DNA of 34,030 nt from an uncultured Duganella sp. (GTDB taxonomy: Bacteria > Pseudomonadota > Gammaproteobacteria > Burkholderiales > Burkholderiaceae). The position numbers and the translations under genes are program-made. The notes under the pieces are model-generated. The model worked only from the letters and a program-made list of their open reading frames with translations, did not search any database and was not told where the DNA came from. The DNA is taken from contig CAMLRG010000037.1 in the NCBI GenBank assembly GCA_946482335.1, forward strand, positions 1 to 34,030. The letters are read 5' to 3'. Shown here one piece after another: positions 25,068-34,030 of the stretch (positions are counted from its first letter, which is position 1; each line of letters starts with the position of its first letter).

Positions 25068-28000
25068 GGCTGCGGGTTCCATCCTTTTCCGTTATTAAAT
25101 TGCGCGAACACCTTGGCGCGGCTGTCGTAACGGGCGGCCCCGGCGGCGTCGAGCACGCGGCCGGCAACGCGCTGCGACACATCCAGCGGCCTGCCCGCCA
25201 GGTCGGTGCTGCCGCCCTCTTCCCAGCCCTTGCCGTCGCGCGGTCGCTCGTGCCAGCCTTTGGCGTTGACGTGGAGACCGATGCGGCAATGGATGAAGCG
25301 TACGTTGTCCCACGCCGTCACCACGCCGGGCCGCGCCAGGTAGGTCGCGCCGGGCGGCACGTCGTTTCCGGCCGGACCTGGACCGTGTGTCAGGCGGCTA
25401 TGCAGGAACACGAACCCCGGGTCGTCCTCGGCCACGGTACGTGCCTGGACCAGGTAGCCGCCGCTGGCCGGATTGGCGCTGTCGCCGACGGAGCGGATTT
25501 CGGATTCCTCGAACAGGGCGGCGCGGTTGTAGCCCCAGATGAAATCGACGTTGCCCGCTACCAGGCTGCGGTAGAACCAGGCATAGCCCTTGACCTGGAT
25601 GGTGTCCTGCTCGCTCAGGAAGTCCACCTGGTTGGCGATGAAGCGTCCTTCACTGTTGAAGTACAGGGCCTCGGCCTGGGCGCCGATGGTCTTGCTGCGC
25701 CACGTGGTATTGACGAGGGTGAGCGTGTCGAGACGCAGCAGGTCGGCGTCTTCCACCAGGAACACTGAGCGCCCCCCGCCGGCGCCCGGCGCCAATGGCA
25801 GCTGGCCCGCCCCGCTGCCGGGATTGACCCCGTCGCTGTTCTCAGCGGCGAGGACCGTGCCGCGACGCGATTCTCCACGCAGGGTCACATTGTCCTTGCC
25901 GCGCAGGTAGAGCAAGCCTTCGTAACGGCCATTGGCAAGCCGGATGGTGACCGGCTGCGGGCGCGGCAGGTGCCGCATGGCGTGGTTCAGCGCGCCCTGC
26001 ACGGTACGGAAGTCCGCCCTGCCCGTATGCGCCACGCGCAGCGTAGTGCCGTGCGGCGCGCGGTCGCGGGTGCGGAAGGTCCATCCCGCCTGCTTGCCGG
26101 CGCCTTCGAAGGCTGTTCCACCAAGCTTGGCGCCGCTGAATAGCTGGCCGTCCACCAGCACGTAATACTCGGTGCCGTATGCCAGCTTGCCATCATGCGG
26201 GCGGATGGTGACCGTTGCGCCGTCGGCGGTGATGGCCTTGTGGCGCACCACGCGCTTCATGCCATCGGGTGCGGCGCCAATGACGTCAAGCTCCATGCCC
26301 GGGCGGATCACGTCGACGGTCACATCATCCGCCGCGCGCACGATACGCACCGAACCATTGTCGCCGATCACCGGCGCCTGGTCGAAACGCAGCTGCAGCC
26401 GCGTGTCCGGCGGTACGTCGCGTTCGCGCGGGGCCGGCACCACCCGGCCCGCCAGCGCCCGGGCCTGGAGACGCGGCGAAGCGGCAAACGCCGGGCCGAC
26501 GCGGACCGCCAGCGTGACCGCGACGTTGGGATCTTCGGCGCTCGTCAGGGTGACGACGGCTTGGCCCACGTTGCGTGGCGCCAGCTGCAGCGCATCGCCA
26601 TCGACGCTGGCTTCGGCCACGGCCGGATCGCTCGACGCGGCGCCAAAGCGCAGCGCGCGCAAACCGGCACGGCTCGCGGCGCGCACCTCGAAGCGCTGCT
26701 GTGCCTCGCCCGCCTGCAAGGTGACTTGCTTGTGCATGTGGACCAGGCCGATGCTGGTCGGCGGCTGCGCCGCATCGCCTGCCCGCAGGCCGGTCATCTC
26801 GAACGCGCCGCCCTGCGCCAGCATGCCGATGCGCGGCGGCAGCGGATTGGGTTCGTCGACGCCGATCAGGCGTGCGCCGTTCAGGTAGGCCGTCAGCCCG
26901 GCGCCGTCGACATCCAGCCGTATCGTATGGAAGGCATCCCCCGCGTCCGGCTCGATGCGCACTTGCTTCAGGAATTTCGGCTGGCCGTCGATCATGCGCA
27001 GGATGTTGACGGACAGCTTGCGTCCGCCCGGCGCGGCCGCAAGCCCGAACCCCAGCCAGTTGCGCTCGTCGGCGTAGCGCACCACCACATAGCCCGAGCG
27101 CCCGGCAGCGGCGTCCGCACCGGGCAGCGCACGCATGCGCGCTTCGACGAAGTACGCTCCCGAAGTGGCCGCTGCCGTTTCCGCCCCCGGCACCAGCCGC
27201 GGAATCCCTGGCGCGGCAGGCGAAACCAGTTGCGTCCCCTCGCGGCACCACGCTACGCCACCCATGCATGCGGCGCCTTCGCCAATGCGCACCAGGCGCA
27301 CCGCCACGTACGGCCGGCCCGGCAGCGCGATGCTGCGGCCCTGCCTGTCGGCGAAACTGTAGGCGTCGCGCTTGCGCATCTCGAATACGCCAGGCACGGG
27401 GGTGACGGTCATATTCCAGGTATCGATCACCTCGGCCCGGAACTGCGCGCCCTCCCCCAATCCCTTGTTATGCAGGACGACCGGCCAGCTGGCGGGCGTT
27501 TCGCGGCCAAAGTAGCCGAGGTAGTATTGCCCGTGGCGGCCCGCAAAAGGATGCCCCTGCCATTTGTCGATCGGTTCCAGCCCCTGTGGCGGGCCCTCCG
27601 CCAGGATCTTGCGGAAGAATTCCAGCCGCGCGGGGCTCTGGCCGCGCAGCTTGCCGCCCTTGGCCCACCACACCACCTCGTCCGGCGACGTATAGCTTTC
27701 GCTGTGGCCGACGTAGGTGCCGGCAATGGCGCCCTGCCAGAAGCGCAGCACCATTTCCTGCGGCGTCAGGTTGCCCCAGCGCTGAGGAAAGTTGCCCTCG
27801 TACTTCACTTCGTCATACACGACCGGCTTGTTGTACACATCGCGCAGCAGCACGGCGCGCTCGTAGTCGGTCGCCAGCGTGCCACTTTGCACGCTGACGT
27901 GCGTCACCCACGGCTTGCTGTGGTCATAGAACATGAAAGCGTTGTGGATGGAGCGCAAGTGCTGGTAAGGATCGCTTTGCTGCACGATCTGGAAATAGCG

Positions 28001-28834
28001 GTCCCAGTCCGCCATCGATTTCGACTTGATGAAGTCGAATTCATTGGCCATCGACCACCACACATTGCGGTAGGCCGCCAGCCGCGCCACGACGTAGCGC
28101 AGGTAGCGTTCATTGGCATCCGCCGGCATGGCGTCGAAGCCCCAGTAGCCCTTGTCGTAGGGATGGAACAGGATGATATCCGCCTCGATGCCCAGCGCGC
28201 GCAACTGCCCGACGCGCTGCTCGACATTGCGGAAAAATGCCGGATTGAAGCGGCTGAAATCCCAGTGCGACGGCGCTTTGCCCTCGAACGGGTACAGCGG
28301 CGGTTCATTCCTGTTGAATTCGTAGCGCTTGGGGAATACACCCATGCGCATCTTGTTGAATGGCGCGGCAGCCAGGGTGCGCAAGGTCTCTTCCTGCAGC
28401 GCGGCAGGCTGGTTGGTCCACGAATAACTGGTGGTGCCGACCTGCCAGAACGGGGTGCCGTCGGCATAGGCGAAATGCCAGGTATTGCGCACCCGCACCG
28501 GGCCCCGGTTGCCCGGCTTCGGTGCGACCGCCTGCACCTTGCCGGTCTTGCCCGACAAGGCGCTGCGGTTGCTGTGGGTTTCGTACTCCCAGGTGCCGAC
28601 GGCGTCCGGCATGAAGCGGATCTTGTACTTGCCGTCGCCGTCGTAAAAGCCTGCCACTTCCAGCTTGCGCCGGCCTTGTTTGAAGGTGGCCGACAGCGCC
28701 ACGTCCACGAAGGGGTTGCCGTCGGCGGGGCCGGCCAGCTCGATCTCGGCCGTGCCCCACTGTTCGACCGGATCGGCTTGCGCCGCTGCCGACAGCAGCA
28801 GCGTGCAAGCCAGCAGCAGGCAACGCAGCAGCAT
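25064..28834 (-). CDS. Fusion of DUF5060/DUF4038-type hydrolase with pectinesterase (CE8)
   Basis: This is a 1256-residue secreted protein. Layout: signal peptide 1-20 ([14 protein letters not shown]); DUF5060 about 22-108; TIM barrel about 115-420 with E265 in SMANEFDF and [11 protein letters not shown]5605-like domain to about 525; lectin/LamG-like domain about 535-690 ([32 protein letters not shown]); one or two Ig-like domains about 695-920; CE8 beta-helix about 930-1240. CE8 motifs are [14 protein letters not shown] with D1077, VDFIWG with D1097 and LARPG with R1168. The tryptophan of the usual LGRPW is a glycine. It would remove methyl esters and cleave sugar links. It starts one base after the receptor stop. 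Confidence 0.88.
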   Translation of the reverse strand: MLLRCLLLACTLLLSAAAQADPVEQWGTAEIELAGPADGNPFVDVALSATFKQGRRKLEVAGFYDGDGKYKIRFMPDAVGTWEYETHSNRSALSGKTGKVQAVAPKPGNRGPVRVRNTWHFAYADGTPFWQVGTTSYSWTNQPAALQEETLRTLAAAPFNKMRMGVFPKRYEFNRNEPPLYPFEGKAPSHWDFSRFNPAFFRNVEQRVGQLRALGIEADIILFHPYDKGYWGFDAMPADANERYLRYVVARLAAYRNVWWSMANEFDFIKSKSMADWDRYFQIVQQSDPYQHLRSIHNAFMFYDHSKPWVTHVSVQSGTLATDYERAVLLRDVYNKPVVYDEVKYEGNFPQRWGNLTPQEMVLRFWQGAIAGTYVGHSESYTSPDEVVWWAKGGKLRGQSPARLEFFRKILAEGPPQGLEPIDKWQGHPFAGRHGQYYLGYFGRETPASWPVVLHNKGLGEGAQFRAEVIDTWNMTVTPVPGVFEMRKRDAYSFADRQGRSIALPGRPYVAVRLVRIGEGAACMGGVAWCREGTQLVSPAAPGIPRLVPGAETAAATSGAYFVEARMRALPGADAAAGRSGYVVVRYADERNWLGFGLAAAPGGRKLSVNILRMIDGQPKFLKQVRIEPDAGDAFHTIRLDVDGAGLTAYLNGARLIGVDEPNPLPPRIGMLAQGGAFEMTGLRAGDAAQPPTSIGLVHMHKQVTLQAGEAQQRFEVRAASRAGLRALRFGAASSDPAVAEASVDGDALQLAPRNVGQAVVTLTSAEDPNVAVTLAVRVGPAFAASPRLQARALAGRVVPAPRERDVPPDTRLQLRFDQAPVIGDNGSVRIVRAADDVTVDVIRPGMELDVIGAAPDGMKRVVRHKAITADGATVTIRPHDGKLAYGTEYYVLVDGQLFSGAKLGGTAFEGAGKQAGWTFRTRDRAPHGTTLRVAHTGRADFRTVQGALNHAMRHLPRPQPVTIRLANGRYEGLLYLRGKDNVTLRGESRRGTVLAAENSDGVNPGSGAGQLPLAPGAGGGRSVFLVEDADLLRLDTLTLVNTTWRSKTIGAQAEALYFNSEGRFIANQVDFLSEQDTIQVKGYAWFYRSLVAGNVDFIWGYNRAALFEESEIRSVGDSANPASGGYLVQARTVAEDDPGFVFLHSRLTHGPGPAGNDVPPGATYLARPGVVTAWDNVRFIHCRIGLHVNAKGWHERPRDGKGWEEGGSTDLAGRPLDVSQRVAGRVLDAAGAARYDSRAKVFAQFNNGKGWNPQP

Positions 28835-28835
28835 C

Positions 28836-31742
28836 TTAGAACTTGTACTCCACCGAGAAGCGGTACACGCGGCCCAGCATGTCGGCCATCGACGTCACGT
28901 AACCGCCGCTATAAGTGCTGTTGGAGGTCAGTGGCGGCCATTCCTCGGTCAGGTTGTTGATACCGAAGCTGATGACCGCATTGGGAATGCCCTTGTAGCG
29001 GACGTTCAGGTTGTACTGCTTGTACGCCTCCACCTCGGTCAGCGTCGCGCCGGCGCGCGGCGTCACGTCGGTCACGCCACGGCTATAACGTTGGGACAGC
29101 GTTGCGCCCCACGGGCCGGTGGTATAGGTGAGCGAAGCGGTGTGCTTCCAGCGCGGGTTAATCTGCGGCATGCCGGCCAGGCCGGAGTTCGGACCCGCGC
29201 CGCCGTAGCGGCCGTCGTTGGTGATAATGCCCACGTTCTGCAGCCAAGGGCCGTCTTTCTCGGACTGGAACTCATACTTGTCCATATAAGTGCCGTCCAG
29301 CTTCGCATCGAAGGTGCCGAAGCTGGTTTTCGGGAAACGGTAGCTGGCCGACACGTCCAGGCCACGGATGCGCGTCTGGCCGCGGTTTGCCTGGCTTGCC
29401 ACGATGTGGTGGATGGTGCCGTCCGCATTGCGCACAAAGTTCACTTCGTACTTGGCCGGGTTCTGCTGGATCTCGGCGATGGTCACGGCGCCCAGCACGT
29501 CGCGCAGTTTCAGGCCCCAGTAATCGACGGTGACCGACAGGTCCTTCATCGGTTCCGCAGCGAAGCCGAAGGAGAAGCCGCGCGATTTTTCCGGTTTCAG
29601 GAAGTCATTGTTCGGCGACTTGGTCCAGTAATCGGTGGCGACGTTACACACCTGGTCGAAGGTGTAGCCCTGCCGCGGCGTGCCGGTGCCGGCCACCAGG
29701 GGCTGCGAGCTCGGGCACAGGACCGGGTCGTCCATCACCTGGTTGCGCACTTCCGGCGTCGGGTTCTGGATGTCGATGATCGACGGCGCCCGGAAGCCGG
29801 TGTTCACGTTACCGCGCACCACCAGTTGCTGCAGCGGCTGCCAGCGGGCTGCCAGCTTGGGGTTGACGGTGGTCTGTTTCAGGTCGCCATAGCGGTCCGC
29901 GCGCACCGCGCCGTTCAGCAGGAAGGTTTTGGTGATCGGCGCATCCGCCTCCATCAACAGCGAATAGATGGTGCGGTGGATTTTCTTGCCCACGCCCTGC
30001 GGGGTTTCCCCCACCAGGTCGGAGCGGACCACATTGCCGGAAGCGTCGATGTTGTAGCTGCCGTCGGCCTTCTTCAGCACGTAATCCAGCGGTGCGTCGA
30101 AAGTCTGGGCGCCGTCGCGGCGGACCTCGCCTGCCACCGCCAGCGTCAGCTGGCCACCCGGCAAGTCCCAGATGCCCTTGGACAGGGTCACGTCCACACT
30201 CTGGTTGAACGCCTTGTTCAAGCGGTAGGTATAGTCTTCCGCCTGGATCGACTTCAGGTATTCCAGGCCGGCCGCATCCTGCAGGCCGAAGGGATTCAGG
30301 ATGCCTTTGTCGAAGCCTTCCTGCGCCTTGGTGTACAGGATGTAGCCTTCGCCCGCGCGGGTGTCGCGCTTGGATTCGCCGTAATTCAGGCCGGCGCGGT
30401 AATCCCATCCGAGCACTTCGCCTTCGGCGGTCAGCACGATGCGGTCATTGGTCTGCTCGTCGTTGCGGTAGGCCGGACCGAGTTCCGCCGGCCCCCACTG
30501 GAAGTAGATGGTCCGGTTGTTCATATTCAGGTCGCTGACCGTGCCCGGTGTCGTCGTCGGGTCGATATACATGGCCGGCGAGTTGGAGCCGGTATTGCTG
30601 CCCACGACCTTGACGCCCGGCGTGATGCCTTTGCCCGGATAGAAGCGGCTGGACGACGGCAGGGAATAGGTCGTGAACGGCTGGACGCTGCCCGGCACCT
30701 GCATGCCGCGGTACTTGCGCACGGTGTACTCGGCGTGCAGCAAGTCCAGGTCCACCTTATGTCCGCCCGCCAGGTTCATGCTGGCGCGCGCACTGATGTT
30801 GGTGATTTCGCTGCCGTCGGTGACCGCATTCCAGTGCAGCGGGTTGCGGGCGCAGCCCGGCGCATAAACCGGCGGCGTGGCCGTGCTATTGTTGCCCAGG
30901 GTCGGCGTGGAATAAGGCGGCAGGCAGCCGGAGGCGAAGGTCGGGTTGTAATTTGAATTGGCATTGCGGGCGAAGCCGAAGTTCGCGCCCGGGTTGGGAT
31001 TGCGCGCTTCCGGCAGGATGCCCAGGCCCAGCGTGCGCAGGACGGCCGGGTCGTGCTGGTCTGGACGGTCGCCCTGGAACAGGGCATTTTTCTTCTGGTG
31101 CTCGACGGCGATATAGGCATTCCAGCCATCGCGCGCGAGGTTGCCGGCGCCCAGCATCATGCCGACGCTCTTGCCGTCCGCGCCGCCATCTTCGGTCGGT
31201 GCATACTCGGCCTTGATGGTGGCGCCTTCGTATCCGCGCTTGGTCAGGAAGTTTTGCACGCCGCCGATGGCGTCGGCACCGTAGATCGATGCCGCGCCGC
31301 CGTTGAGGGTCTCGACGCGGTCCAGCGCCAGGCGCGGGAAGACATTGACGGAGACGTATTGGTCTTGCAGCGGCTCGTTTGCCAGGCGGCGGCCGTTCAG
31401 CAGAGTCAGGGTACGCATCGGCCCCAGGCCGCGCAGGTTGATCATCGGGCCGGCCGCACCGCTATTGGTGCCCAGCGACAGCGACTGCGGCATTTCCAGC
31501 ACCAGGTCTTTCAGCTCGGTATGGCCGCGCGCTTCCAGTTCGGCGGACTTGATGGTGACCAGCGGGGTGGCCCCCTCACTTTCGACACGGCGGATCAGTG
31601 AGCCCGTCACCACCACCGATGCTACGGGCTCCTGGGCCGGTGCATTCTGCGCGGCAGCCTGGTTGGCCATCTGCAGTACGGCCATGGCGACAGCTGCCGC
31701 CAGCACGGCGCGCTTGGATTGAGGGCCAGCAACGTAATTCAT
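28836..31742 (-). CDS. TonB-dependent outer-membrane receptor
   Basis: The 968-residue protein has a signal peptide ([16 protein letters not shown], residues 17-32), a TonB-box-like VASVVVTGS near 40-48, a plug domain (about 55-175: [58 protein letters not shown]) and a 22-strand barrel ending in the aromatic SVEYKF. There is no N-terminal FecA-type signalling domain. Position at the head of the pectin-enzyme operon suggests uptake of oligogalacturonides or related oligomers, but no SusD partner is present. The ATG at 31742 has GGAGGAG five bases upstream. Likely controlled by the divergent GntR protein. Confidence 0.92.
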   Translation of the reverse strand: MNYVAGPQSKRAVLAAAVAMAVLQMANQAAAQNAPAQEPVASVVVTGSLIRRVESEGATPLVTIKSAELEARGHTELKDLVLEMPQSLSLGTNSGAAGPMINLRGLGPMRTLTLLNGRRLANEPLQDQYVSVNVFPRLALDRVETLNGGAASIYGADAIGGVQNFLTKRGYEGATIKAEYAPTEDGGADGKSVGMMLGAGNLARDGWNAYIAVEHQKKNALFQGDRPDQHDPAVLRTLGLGILPEARNPNPGANFGFARNANSNYNPTFASGCLPPYSTPTLGNNSTATPPVYAPGCARNPLHWNAVTDGSEITNISARASMNLAGGHKVDLDLLHAEYTVRKYRGMQVPGSVQPFTTYSLPSSSRFYPGKGITPGVKVVGSNTGSNSPAMYIDPTTTPGTVSDLNMNNRTIYFQWGPAELGPAYRNDEQTNDRIVLTAEGEVLGWDYRAGLNYGESKRDTRAGEGYILYTKAQEGFDKGILNPFGLQDAAGLEYLKSIQAEDYTYRLNKAFNQSVDVTLSKGIWDLPGGQLTLAVAGEVRRDGAQTFDAPLDYVLKKADGSYNIDASGNVVRSDLVGETPQGVGKKIHRTIYSLLMEADAPITKTFLLNGAVRADRYGDLKQTTVNPKLAARWQPLQQLVVRGNVNTGFRAPSIIDIQNPTPEVRNQVMDDPVLCPSSQPLVAGTGTPRQGYTFDQVCNVATDYWTKSPNNDFLKPEKSRGFSFGFAAEPMKDLSVTVDYWGLKLRDVLGAVTIAEIQQNPAKYEVNFVRNADGTIHHIVASQANRGQTRIRGLDVSASYRFPKTSFGTFDAKLDGTYMDKYEFQSEKDGPWLQNVGIITNDGRYGGAGPNSGLAGMPQINPRWKHTASLTYTTGPWGATLSQRYSRGVTDVTPRAGATLTEVEAYKQYNLNVRYKGIPNAVISFGINNLTEEWPPLTSNSTYSGGYVTSMADMLGRVYRFSVEYKF

Positions 31743-31760
31743 GAGTCTCCTCCATTTAGG

Positions 31761-31780
31761 CGATCAAATTGGTTTGATCG
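31761..31780. promoter_or_regulatory. Perfect inverted repeat in the receptor leader
   Basis: CGATCAAA (31761-31768) and TTTGATCG (31773-31780) pair exactly around TTGG, 18 bases upstream of the receptor start. It could be a protein-binding site or an RNA hairpin near the ribosome site. It differs in sequence from the 18-base elements further upstream. Confidence 0.45.
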
Positions 31781-31806
31781 ATTTTTCGATTTGGTATAAC
31801 CACAGA

Positions 31807-31824
31807 CTAAAGTGGTTAGGCCAA
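31807..31824 (+). promoter_or_regulatory. Candidate GntR operator, copy 1
   Basis: CTAAAGTGGTTAGGCCAA recurs on the other strand at 31889-31906 with one mismatch. The core TGGTTAGGCCA resembles the TGGTC-N-GACCA sites of FadR-type regulators. The site lies about 65-80 bases upstream of the receptor start, close to where its promoter should be. Confidence 0.5.
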
Positions 31825-31867
31825 TTTCACAAGCAAAAAATCCAATTTGCTGCAAAAAAGCCACTAT

Positions 31868-31878
31868 TGGCCAGTCCA
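31868..31878. promoter_or_regulatory. Candidate GntR operator, partial third copy
   Basis: TGGCCAGTCCA has the same TGG-N5-CCA layout with near-palindromic arms as the two longer copies on either side. It is shorter and the match could be chance. Confidence 0.3.
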
Positions 31879-31888
31879 GATTGTTGTT

Positions 31889-31906
31889 TTGGCCTGACCA
31901 CTTTAG
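31889..31906 (-). promoter_or_regulatory. Candidate GntR operator, copy 2 (inverted)
   Basis: On the minus strand this reads CTAAAGTGGTCAGGCCAA, identical to copy 1 in 17 of 18 bases. Its core TGGTCAGGCCA is palindromic with one mismatch. It ends 11 bases before the regulator's chosen start, so binding here should repress the regulator itself. Confidence 0.55.
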
Positions 31907-31916
31907 AATGGGCCGC

Positions 31917-32576
31917 ATGGAGACCAGGCTATACAGACAAGTGGCGGACAAGATCCAGGCGATGATCGCCGCCGAAGGCTATGGCAGTGGCGACCGCCTG
32001 CCGTCGGAGCGCGAACTATCCGCCAAGCTCGCTGTAAGCCGGGCTTCGCTGCGCGAAGGCTTGATCGCGCTGGAACTGACGGGCGTGGTCGAAGTGCGCA
32101 GCAATTCAGGCGTCTATCTATGCGGCCGCCCCGGTCATGCTGCCACCCTGCCGGAAGCGGGACCGGGCCCGTTCGAAGTGCTGTCGGCGCGGCGTGTGAT
32201 CGAATCGGAGATCGCCGCGATTGCCGCGCAAGTGGCCACCGACCGCGCCATCGACGCCATCCTGGCCGCGGTCGAGGCGATGGAGCGCGACCACGACGAC
32301 GTAAGCACCAATGAACAGGCCGACCGCAACTTCCACATGGCGATCGCCAATGCCACCGGCAACAGTGCCTTGGTGGGCGTGATGAACCATTTGTGGGACC
32401 AGCGCGGCCACTTGTGGCATAAGCTCAAGGAACACTTCCAGACCGAAGAGCTGCGCAAGGAGACCTTGGGCGACCACCGCGCGATTCTGCAGGCAATCGC
32501 CAGCCACGACCCTGCCGCCGCACGCAAGGCCATGCGCACCCACCTGGGCCGCGTGACCCGTACCTTCTCGAATTAG
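31917..32576 (+). CDS. FadR-type (FCD) GntR transcriptional regulator
   Basis: The 219-residue protein has an N-terminal winged helix (about 3-70: RLYRQVADKIQAMIAAEGYG, DRLPSERELSAKLAVSRASL) and a C-terminal FCD ligand domain (about 80-210). FCD metal-binding positions are visible: D in EQADRNFHMAIANATGN (with H), H in LGDHRAILQAI, and H in MRTHLGRV. Such regulators often bind sugar acids, which suits a pectin locus. Starts at 31908 and 31917 are both possible; 31917 gives the standard N-terminus, and the frame from 31812 would run through the operator region. The GH28 gene follows after 11 bases, so the regulator and that enzyme may form one unit. Confidence 0.9.
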   Translation: METRLYRQVADKIQAMIAAEGYGSGDRLPSERELSAKLAVSRASLREGLIALELTGVVEVRSNSGVYLCGRPGHAATLPEAGPGPFEVLSARRVIESEIAAIAAQVATDRAIDAILAAVEAMERDHDDVSTNEQADRNFHMAIANATGNSALVGVMNHLWDQRGHLWHKLKEHFQTEELRKETLGDHRAILQAIASHDPAAARKAMRTHLGRVTRTFSN

Positions 32577-32587
32577 GAGACCCGAAC

Positions 32588-34030
32588 TTGAACGCACCAA
32601 GCCAACCACGCCGCCGCAGCCTTTTGCAGGCCGGCGCCGCCGCCCTTTTCGCCCCGCCATGGCTGCCGTCTCTCGCCGCTGCCGCGGCGCCGGCCACCTC
32701 CGGCGCACCTGGCGCCATGGCCGGCAACGGCAGCGCCGCTTCGCTGGCCGGCCGTGCCGCCCGCGCCGCCGCCTGGCGCCGCGCCGACGCCATCGTCGCC
32801 AGGCTGCGCAGCCCCGTCAGCTTCCCCAAGCGCGATTTTGCTGTGACGGATTTCGGCGCACGGCGCTGCGCCACCAAGCAGGTCAAAGCCTGGGTGACCC
32901 ACGACGACCAGGAACTGGTCGCCACCCAGGCCGACGACGCCCATGACTGCTACCCAGGCTTCAGGGCCGCCATCGAAGCCTGTGCCGCGGCCGGCGGCGG
33001 CCGCGTGGTGGTCCCGAAAGGCAGCTGGTACTGCGCCGGACCGATCGTGCTGCGCTCGAACGTCCATCTGCACCTGCAGGCCGGCGCCCATATCCTGTTC
33101 TCGCAAAATCCGGAAGACTATGCCCGCCATGGGGAATTCGATTGCGGCGCCAACGGCAAACTCACGCTCTCGCGCTGGCAAAGCAACGACTGCCTGAACT
33201 TCTCCCCCATGGTGTACGCCCTGAATGCGCGCAATATCGCCCTGACCGGCGAAGACTGGACGTCGAAGCTCGATGGCCAGGGCGGCGTCGCCTTCAACGA
33301 GGCCGGCGATTGCTGGTGGTCCTGGAAAGGCAGGAACCGCACCATGAACGCCGTATCGCAAAACACCGCGCCCGGCTACCGCGAAGGGCAGCCGACGCAA
33401 GTCGTGCCGAACCCGCTCAACAAGCCCTTGTCCGAGATCGCGCCCGGCCTGGACACCGCCCAGCGCAAGCTGATTGAAGGCGACGGCGACAAATGGCGCA
33501 GCGACGAACGCTACCTCCCTGCCCTGTCCGAGGCCGGCGTGCCGGTGCAGCAGCGCGTGTTCGGCAAGGGCCATTACCTGCGTCCGCCGATGATCCACTT
33601 CATCAATTGCAACAATGTGCTGCTGCAGGGCTACCATGTGCAGAACACCCCGTTCTGGCAGCACCACCCGGTCAATTGCCGCAACCTGGTGATCCGCAAG
33701 GTGCATGCCGAGAGCCGCGGCCCCAACAGCGATGGTTTCGACCCCGAAGCGTGCGACCATGTGCTGGTGCAGGATTGCGTGTTCGATTCCGGCGACGATT
33801 GCATCGCCATCAAGGCCGGCAAGAACCGCGATATCCAGTACGGCCCGACCCGCAATATCGTGATCCAGGGCTGCACCATGCATAGCGGCCATGGCGCCGT
33901 GACGCTGGGCTCGGAAATGGCGGGCGGCATCGAACATGTCTATGCGCGCGACCTGGTATTCGAGAACGCGCACTGGCAAACCGACCCGCTGAATATCGCG
34001 ATCCGCCTCAAGACCAATATGAACCGCGGC
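32588..34030 (+). CDS. Second GH28-family polygalacturonase-like enzyme, Tat signal, cut by window edge
   Basis: The reading frame is open from a TTG at 32588 to the last base (481 codons), so the C-terminus is missing. AGGAG (32575-32579) lies eight bases before the TTG. The N-terminus PRRRSLLQAGAAALFAPPWL is a Tat signal. GH28 residues are P-N-S-D382-G, G-D403-D404-C, S-G-H435-G and R-L-K in AIRLKTN just before the edge. The protein is similar along its whole length to the GH28 enzyme at 23247-25067, including the shared [16 protein letters not shown] and GEDWTS segments. It differs in a region near residue 245 (SWKGRNRTMNAVSQNTAPGY). The two may act on different linkages or chain ends. Confidence 0.88.
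   Translation, partial: MNAPSQPRRRSLLQAGAAALFAPPWLPSLAAAAAPATSGAPGAMAGNGSAASLAGRAARAAAWRRADAIVARLRSPVSFPKRDFAVTDFGARRCATKQVKAWVTHDDQELVATQADDAHDCYPGFRAAIEACAAAGGGRVVVPKGSWYCAGPIVLRSNVHLHLQAGAHILFSQNPEDYARHGEFDCGANGKLTLSRWQSNDCLNFSPMVYALNARNIALTGEDWTSKLDGQGGVAFNEAGDCWWSWKGRNRTMNAVSQNTAPGYREGQPTQVVPNPLNKPLSEIAPGLDTAQRKLIEGDGDKWRSDERYLPALSEAGVPVQQRVFGKGHYLRPPMIHFINCNNVLLQGYHVQNTPFWQHHPVNCRNLVIRKVHAESRGPNSDGFDPEACDHVLVQDCVFDSGDDCIAIKAGKNRDIQYGPTRNIVIQGCTMHSGHGAVTLGSEMAGGIEHVYARDLVFENAHWQTDPLNIAIRLKTNMNRG

Noticed and set aside
26195..28960. 921-codon plus-strand open frame opposite the fusion enzyme
   Set aside because: It has no signal, domain or ribosome site. The minus strand has full CE8 and hydrolase motifs.
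28665..30956. 763-codon plus-strand open frame opposite the TonB receptor
   Set aside because: It is antisense to well-conserved plug and barrel segments and itself has no domain.

Overview
The window looks like chromosome from a GC-rich betaproteobacterium, most likely Oxalobacteraceae (Massilia, Duganella or Janthinobacterium type). This is judged from codon use, a selenate/phosphonate-type ABC operon, several small proteins of the kind common in that family, and a GTCAGACC-type palindrome. No rRNA, tRNA, CRISPR array, insertion sequence or prophage gene was seen. With the small genes included, no stretch longer than about 200 bases lacks a gene.

Bases 1-4240: a plus-strand operon for a phosphonate/selenate-type ABC importer (binding protein, ATPase, two permeases), with a MacB/LolD-type ATPase added as a fifth gene. 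Bases 4375-9160: a small HTH-like protein, then minus-strand genes for an OlsB-type acyltransferase, a lysine/alanine/proline-rich histone-like protein with minisatellite repeats, an exopolyphosphatase, a membrane GGDEF protein whose two metal ligands are both alanine, and a 91-residue protein. Bases 9314-13221: a spermidine-synthase-like protein, a large CHASE-PAS-GGDEF-EAL protein and a small companion gene. Bases 13228-16518: an acyl-CoA thioesterase diverging from a pair of M16 peptidase-like genes, one with the zinc site and one without. Bases 16552-17640: a palindromic repeat and several small genes. Bases 17698-20174: a hybrid histidine kinase translationally coupled to a YfiR-family periplasmic protein.

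Bases 20511-34030 hold the most distinctive part, a predicted pectin-utilisation locus. On the minus strand, in order of transcription, are a TonB-dependent receptor, a 1256-residue fusion of a DUF5060/DUF4038-type glycoside hydrolase with a pectinesterase, a Tat-exported GH28 polygalacturonase-like enzyme, a stand-alone paralogue of the fusion's hydrolase half, and a strictosidine-synthase/SMP-30-like beta-propeller protein. The first four genes are joined by a 1-base gap or ATGA overlaps. Divergent from them are a FadR-type GntR regulator and a second GH28 gene that runs off the right edge. Two nearly identical 18-base sequences in inverted orientation lie in the divergent promoter region and are good candidates for the regulator's operators.

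The likely logic of this locus is uptake of pectin oligomers through the receptor, removal of methyl esters and side chains by the fusion enzyme and its paralogue, backbone hydrolysis by the GH28 enzymes, and control by the GntR protein responding to a uronate-type product. Substrate and order of action are inference. The domain assignments rest on visible motifs.
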